NCBI RefSeq assembly: GCF_010731575.1
Contig: NZ_AP022617.1
Location: forward strand, 4,030,001-4,094,000
Direction: 5' to 3'
Source: Mycolicibacterium monacense
GTDB lineage: Bacteria; Actinomycetota; Actinomycetes; Mycobacteriales; Mycobacteriaceae
DNA: 64,000 nucleotides
Both the position numbers and the translations under genes were made by a program. The notes beneath the pieces were generated by a model that did not search any database, had not been told where the DNA came from, and saw only the letters and a program-made list of their open reading frames with translations. Of this stretch, positions 61,582 through 64,000 are shown one piece after another (position 1 is the first letter of the stretch; every line of letters begins with the position of its first letter).

Positions 61582-64000
61582 CCCGCACCGCCCAGCGCCA
61601 TCAGTTGCACCGCGGTGGCGCCGAGTGCGGTGAGTTGCTGTTCGGCGAGCGTGAACGTCATGGCGGTGGCCGGTCCGCCGGGAACGGCTTGCAGCGTGTT
61701 CGCCGATACCACGACCATCTGCCCCGGGTGGGCGATGGAGAGGTCACTGCCCGCGGTGGCGTACCGGGTGCGGGCGACGCTGCTGCCCGCCGCTGTCGCC
61801 GCGACGGCGAGCCCGCTGACCGCGGCGGCCTCGACGGAGTCCAGGAATCCGCCGGTGTCGTGGTGTGGGAACGAGGTGACGTAGTGCGGCTGAACCCAGA
61901 CGACGCCGGGCACCAGATCGGCATCGCGCGGGTCGATCTGGATCCCGGCGGGCATGTTCTCGAACGACGGTCGGCGCAGCACGTCGTCATCGGACAGGTC
62001 CAGATACTGGCCGGAGGCGAATTCACCGGTGAGCGTGGCGGTTTCCGCGCTATAGCCGAGCGCCAGCTGCTGGGCGATGGTCACAGGTCCCAGCACGACG
62101 CGCCGCTCGCCGTCTGCGAGACGGCTGGCGCCGATACGGACGATGTCGACGTCCAGCGGTACCGCGCTCTGCGTCGCCGACAACTGTGACCATGGGTCGA
62201 TGAGGATGCCCGCGCCAGGGTCCGCGGCGGCCAGCGCGACGCCGTACTGCCCGGCCGCGGTGGTGGCGCTCCACGCCTGCGGCCGGGACAGCGCGTCGAC
62301 AACCATCGACCGGGCGGAGACCACCGGCGCCGGCGCGGGCTGTTTGCCACCCCAGGTGACCGGGCCGACGTCGATCGAGATGTCGGGCAGCGGCCACGGC
62401 AGCACCACTTCGCCTGTCCCCCAGGCTTTCCACGGAGCCGGACCTTCCAGGTGCAGGCGTAGGGTGATCGCGAGCAATGTGATGTCGAGGACGCGGACCG
62501 ACACGCCCGCCATCAGGTCCGCCTGGAAGCCGAATGGATCGAACTGGATCAGCGCGTCGAGAGCGGCCGTGCCGTACACACCGGTGCCGTCGATTCCGTA
62601 GCGGACGTCCAGCGCGCCGCCGAACTGGACCGTGTTGGTGGTGATCGCGGCATACGCCTCGAGCCGCAGATGAAAGGCCGGCGGCGAGATCTCGGCGCTG
62701 ATGCGCCGCAGGTTGGCGAGTTCACCGGGCGGTTGATAGCGGGGATGAAAACCGCCGGCCGACAGCACGAAGGTGGGATCGGCCCCCAACCGCAGCAGCA
62801 TGCCGAATTGCCCTGCGACGGTGAAGAACCCTATCCGCGAGTCGATCAACGAGGCGAGTATGAGCACGCGGTCGCCGCTGAACTCCCCATAGATCTCGGC
62901 CTTGAGGTCGATGATCGGCGCGAAGTCGGCCGGGATCGCGATGCGTAGGCGGCCGAGGACGAGGATCTTCGGATCCGGCAGGGACAGGATCAGCGCCACC
63001 TCGGCGGTGACGAACGAGACGGGCCTGCCCCAGCCGAGCTTGACCATCGGGCCGATCACGAAACCGCCCTCGTGAACGGGGAAAACCGTGGCCAGCGTTT
63101 CGAGGATGGCGGGGGCGGCGCGGGCCGGGTCGTCCGGGAACAACAACCTGCTGATCGTCCCGTCACCGACCCCGGCAGCCAGCGCACGGGTGTCCGCACT
63201 CACGTTGGCGCCGACGATGCCGCCGACACCGTTGAGAGTGAACAGCAGACCGAGTTCGACGGGCGGGGAGATCTGCACCGAGATCGACACCGCGAACGAG
63301 AAGCCGTCGGGCCGATCGGTCAGCACGGCGAAGCCGGTGACCGCGACCGGTCCGATCCGTAGCGCCAACGCTCCGGAGTACCGCGTCCAGTCGGGGTGGC
63401 CGGGCACCGGAACGCGTTCGAGGAATCCGCCGCCGCGAACCGGACCGGCGTCGAGCGCGATCCCGAAGCCGTCGGGCGTCTTCAGAGACGCCTCACGCAC
63501 GAGCCGGTCTCCGAGCGGGTCGATTTCGAATCGCACCCCGAGGTTCTTCGCGGTCAGGGTCAGCGGCGAACCGATGCTGCCCTGCACCGAACTGGTGAGC
63601 GCGACGAACAGTCGGGTCCCGGTGGGCACGACGTCCAGCATGAGGCTGGTGATGCGGACCGGACCCTTCGATTTGGGCGGCACCAGTGAGATGCGCTCTC
63701 CGCGGGCCCCGCCGTTGACCGTGAAACCGTCTGCCGTGTCGATGCGCAGCGAAACGCTGCCGGTCGCGTCGGCCAGCCCCAGCGCGGCGGTCAGGGACCC
63801 GGCTGCGGAGTCGACCATCCGCAGGTCCTGCAGCCGCAGGGTCAATCCGAGTTGCGGTGCGCCGCTGTAGCGGAAGTCCCCGGCGAGCGCGACCTCACCG
63901 ACCGAGACGATCCCGAGCAGCGAGACATCGCCGGCGGCCACCTTCAGCTCGACCGATGAAGCACCGGTCACCACGGAGGCCTGCGAGCCGGCCAGCCCGA
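61578..64000 (-). CDS. DUF6603-like beta-rich protein, first gene of the unknown cluster (5' end beyond window)
   Basis: At least 807 residues; the frame stays open to the window edge (a GTG at 63974 is internal). The region LLFTLNGVGGIVGANVSADTRALAAGVGDGTISRLLFPDDPARAAPAIL, then GPMVKLGWGRPVSF, LPDPKILVLGRLRIAIP and PTFVLSAGGFHPRYQPP are what I recall as DUF6603. The pattern is a long run of beta strands with short turns, as in a beta-helix or large barrel. No signal peptide is visible. It overlaps the next gene by 4 bp (ATGA), so expression is coupled. Confidence 0.8.
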   Translation of the reverse strand, partial: GLAGSQASVVTGASSVELKVAAGDVSLLGIVSVGEVALAGDFRYSGAPQLGLTLRLQDLRMVDSAAGSLTAALGLADATGSVSLRIDTADGFTVNGGARGERISLVPPKSKGPVRITSLMLDVVPTGTRLFVALTSSVQGSIGSPLTLTAKNLGVRFEIDPLGDRLVREASLKTPDGFGIALDAGPVRGGGFLERVPVPGHPDWTRYSGALALRIGPVAVTGFAVLTDRPDGFSFAVSISVQISPPVELGLLFTLNGVGGIVGANVSADTRALAAGVGDGTISRLLFPDDPARAAPAILETLATVFPVHEGGFVIGPMVKLGWGRPVSFVTAEVALILSLPDPKILVLGRLRIAIPADFAPIIDLKAEIYGEFSGDRVLILASLIDSRIGFFTVAGQFGMLLRLGADPTFVLSAGGFHPRYQPPGELANLRRISAEISPPAFHLRLEAYAAITTNTVQFGGALDVRYGIDGTGVYGTAALDALIQFDPFGFQADLMAGVSVRVLDITLLAITLRLHLEGPAPWKAWGTGEVVLPWPLPDISIDVGPVTWGGKQPAPAPVVSARSMVVDALSRPQAWSATTAAGQYGVALAAADPGAGILIDPWSQLSATQSAVPLDVDIVRIGASRLADGERRVVLGPVTIAQQLALGYSAETATLTGEFASGQYLDLSDDDVLRRPSFENMPAGIQIDPRDADLVPGVVWVQPHYVTSFPHHDTGGFLDSVEAAAVSGLAVAATAAGSSVARTRYATAGSDLSIAHPGQMVVVSANTLQAVPGGPATAMTFTLAEQQLTALGATAVQLMALGGAG

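Overview
The window is high-GC DNA from a mycobacterium, most likely a rapid-growing Mycolicibacterium. Supporting features are two cyclopropane-mycolic-acid-synthase-like genes, a KasA/KasB-like ketosynthase, a WS/DGAT acyltransferase, a deazaflavin (F420) nitroreductase-family protein, PknF-like receptor kinases, and a menaquinone/polyprenyl/mannosyltransferase block (yajQ, gpsA, htpX, grcC1, menJ, menG, mgtA) that, from memory, follows the order of the M. tuberculosis Rv0566c-Rv0557 region. No transposase, integrase, CRISPR array or rRNA was seen. One tRNA gene (Tyr, GTA) is present.

Layout. 1-3 kb: the end of a degenerate sensor-kinase-like membrane protein on +, facing a NarL/LuxR response regulator and two coupled small genes on -. 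3-14 kb: an exported beta-propeller protein and a receptor Ser/Thr kinase that share a C-terminal module, with an MpaB-type oxygenase (DUF2236), a nitroreductase-family protein and PPK2 on +, then a hydrolase-cyclase fusion, a WS/DGAT with a destroyed active site and a cluster of small genes. 14-26 kb: a glycosyltransferase, an AlaDH/PNT-family dehydrogenase, two mycolate methyltransferases, then a same-strand run of a Ser/Thr kinase fused to a solute-binding domain, a ketosynthase with Asp in place of the nucleophilic Cys, a large esterase-like protein and a P450. 26-34 kb: a MarR regulator, a large LuxR (LAL) regulator and a secreted sugar-dehydrogenase/PKD protein, followed by a sparse stretch with regulatory-looking repeats and terminators.

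34-52 kb is the conserved block: tRNA-Tyr, yajQ, a lipoprotein, a DUF1023 hydrolase, gpsA, a secreted protein, htpX, grcC1, menJ, an App1-like/phospholipase D fusion, two membrane proteins, a LigB-type dioxygenase, a Tat-exported flavoprotein, menG, an SDR and mgtA. It covers menaquinone tail synthesis and late ring and tail modification, glycerol-3-phosphate supply and mannolipid synthesis.

52.3-64 kb is the most unusual part. Four very large genes on the - strand (a DUF6603-like protein running off the window edge, then proteins of 1034, 1488 and 572 residues) are joined by 4-bp start/stop overlaps. The last three match no function I know, but carry strongly motif-like segments. They lie beside mgtA and look like a complete accessory system of unknown role.
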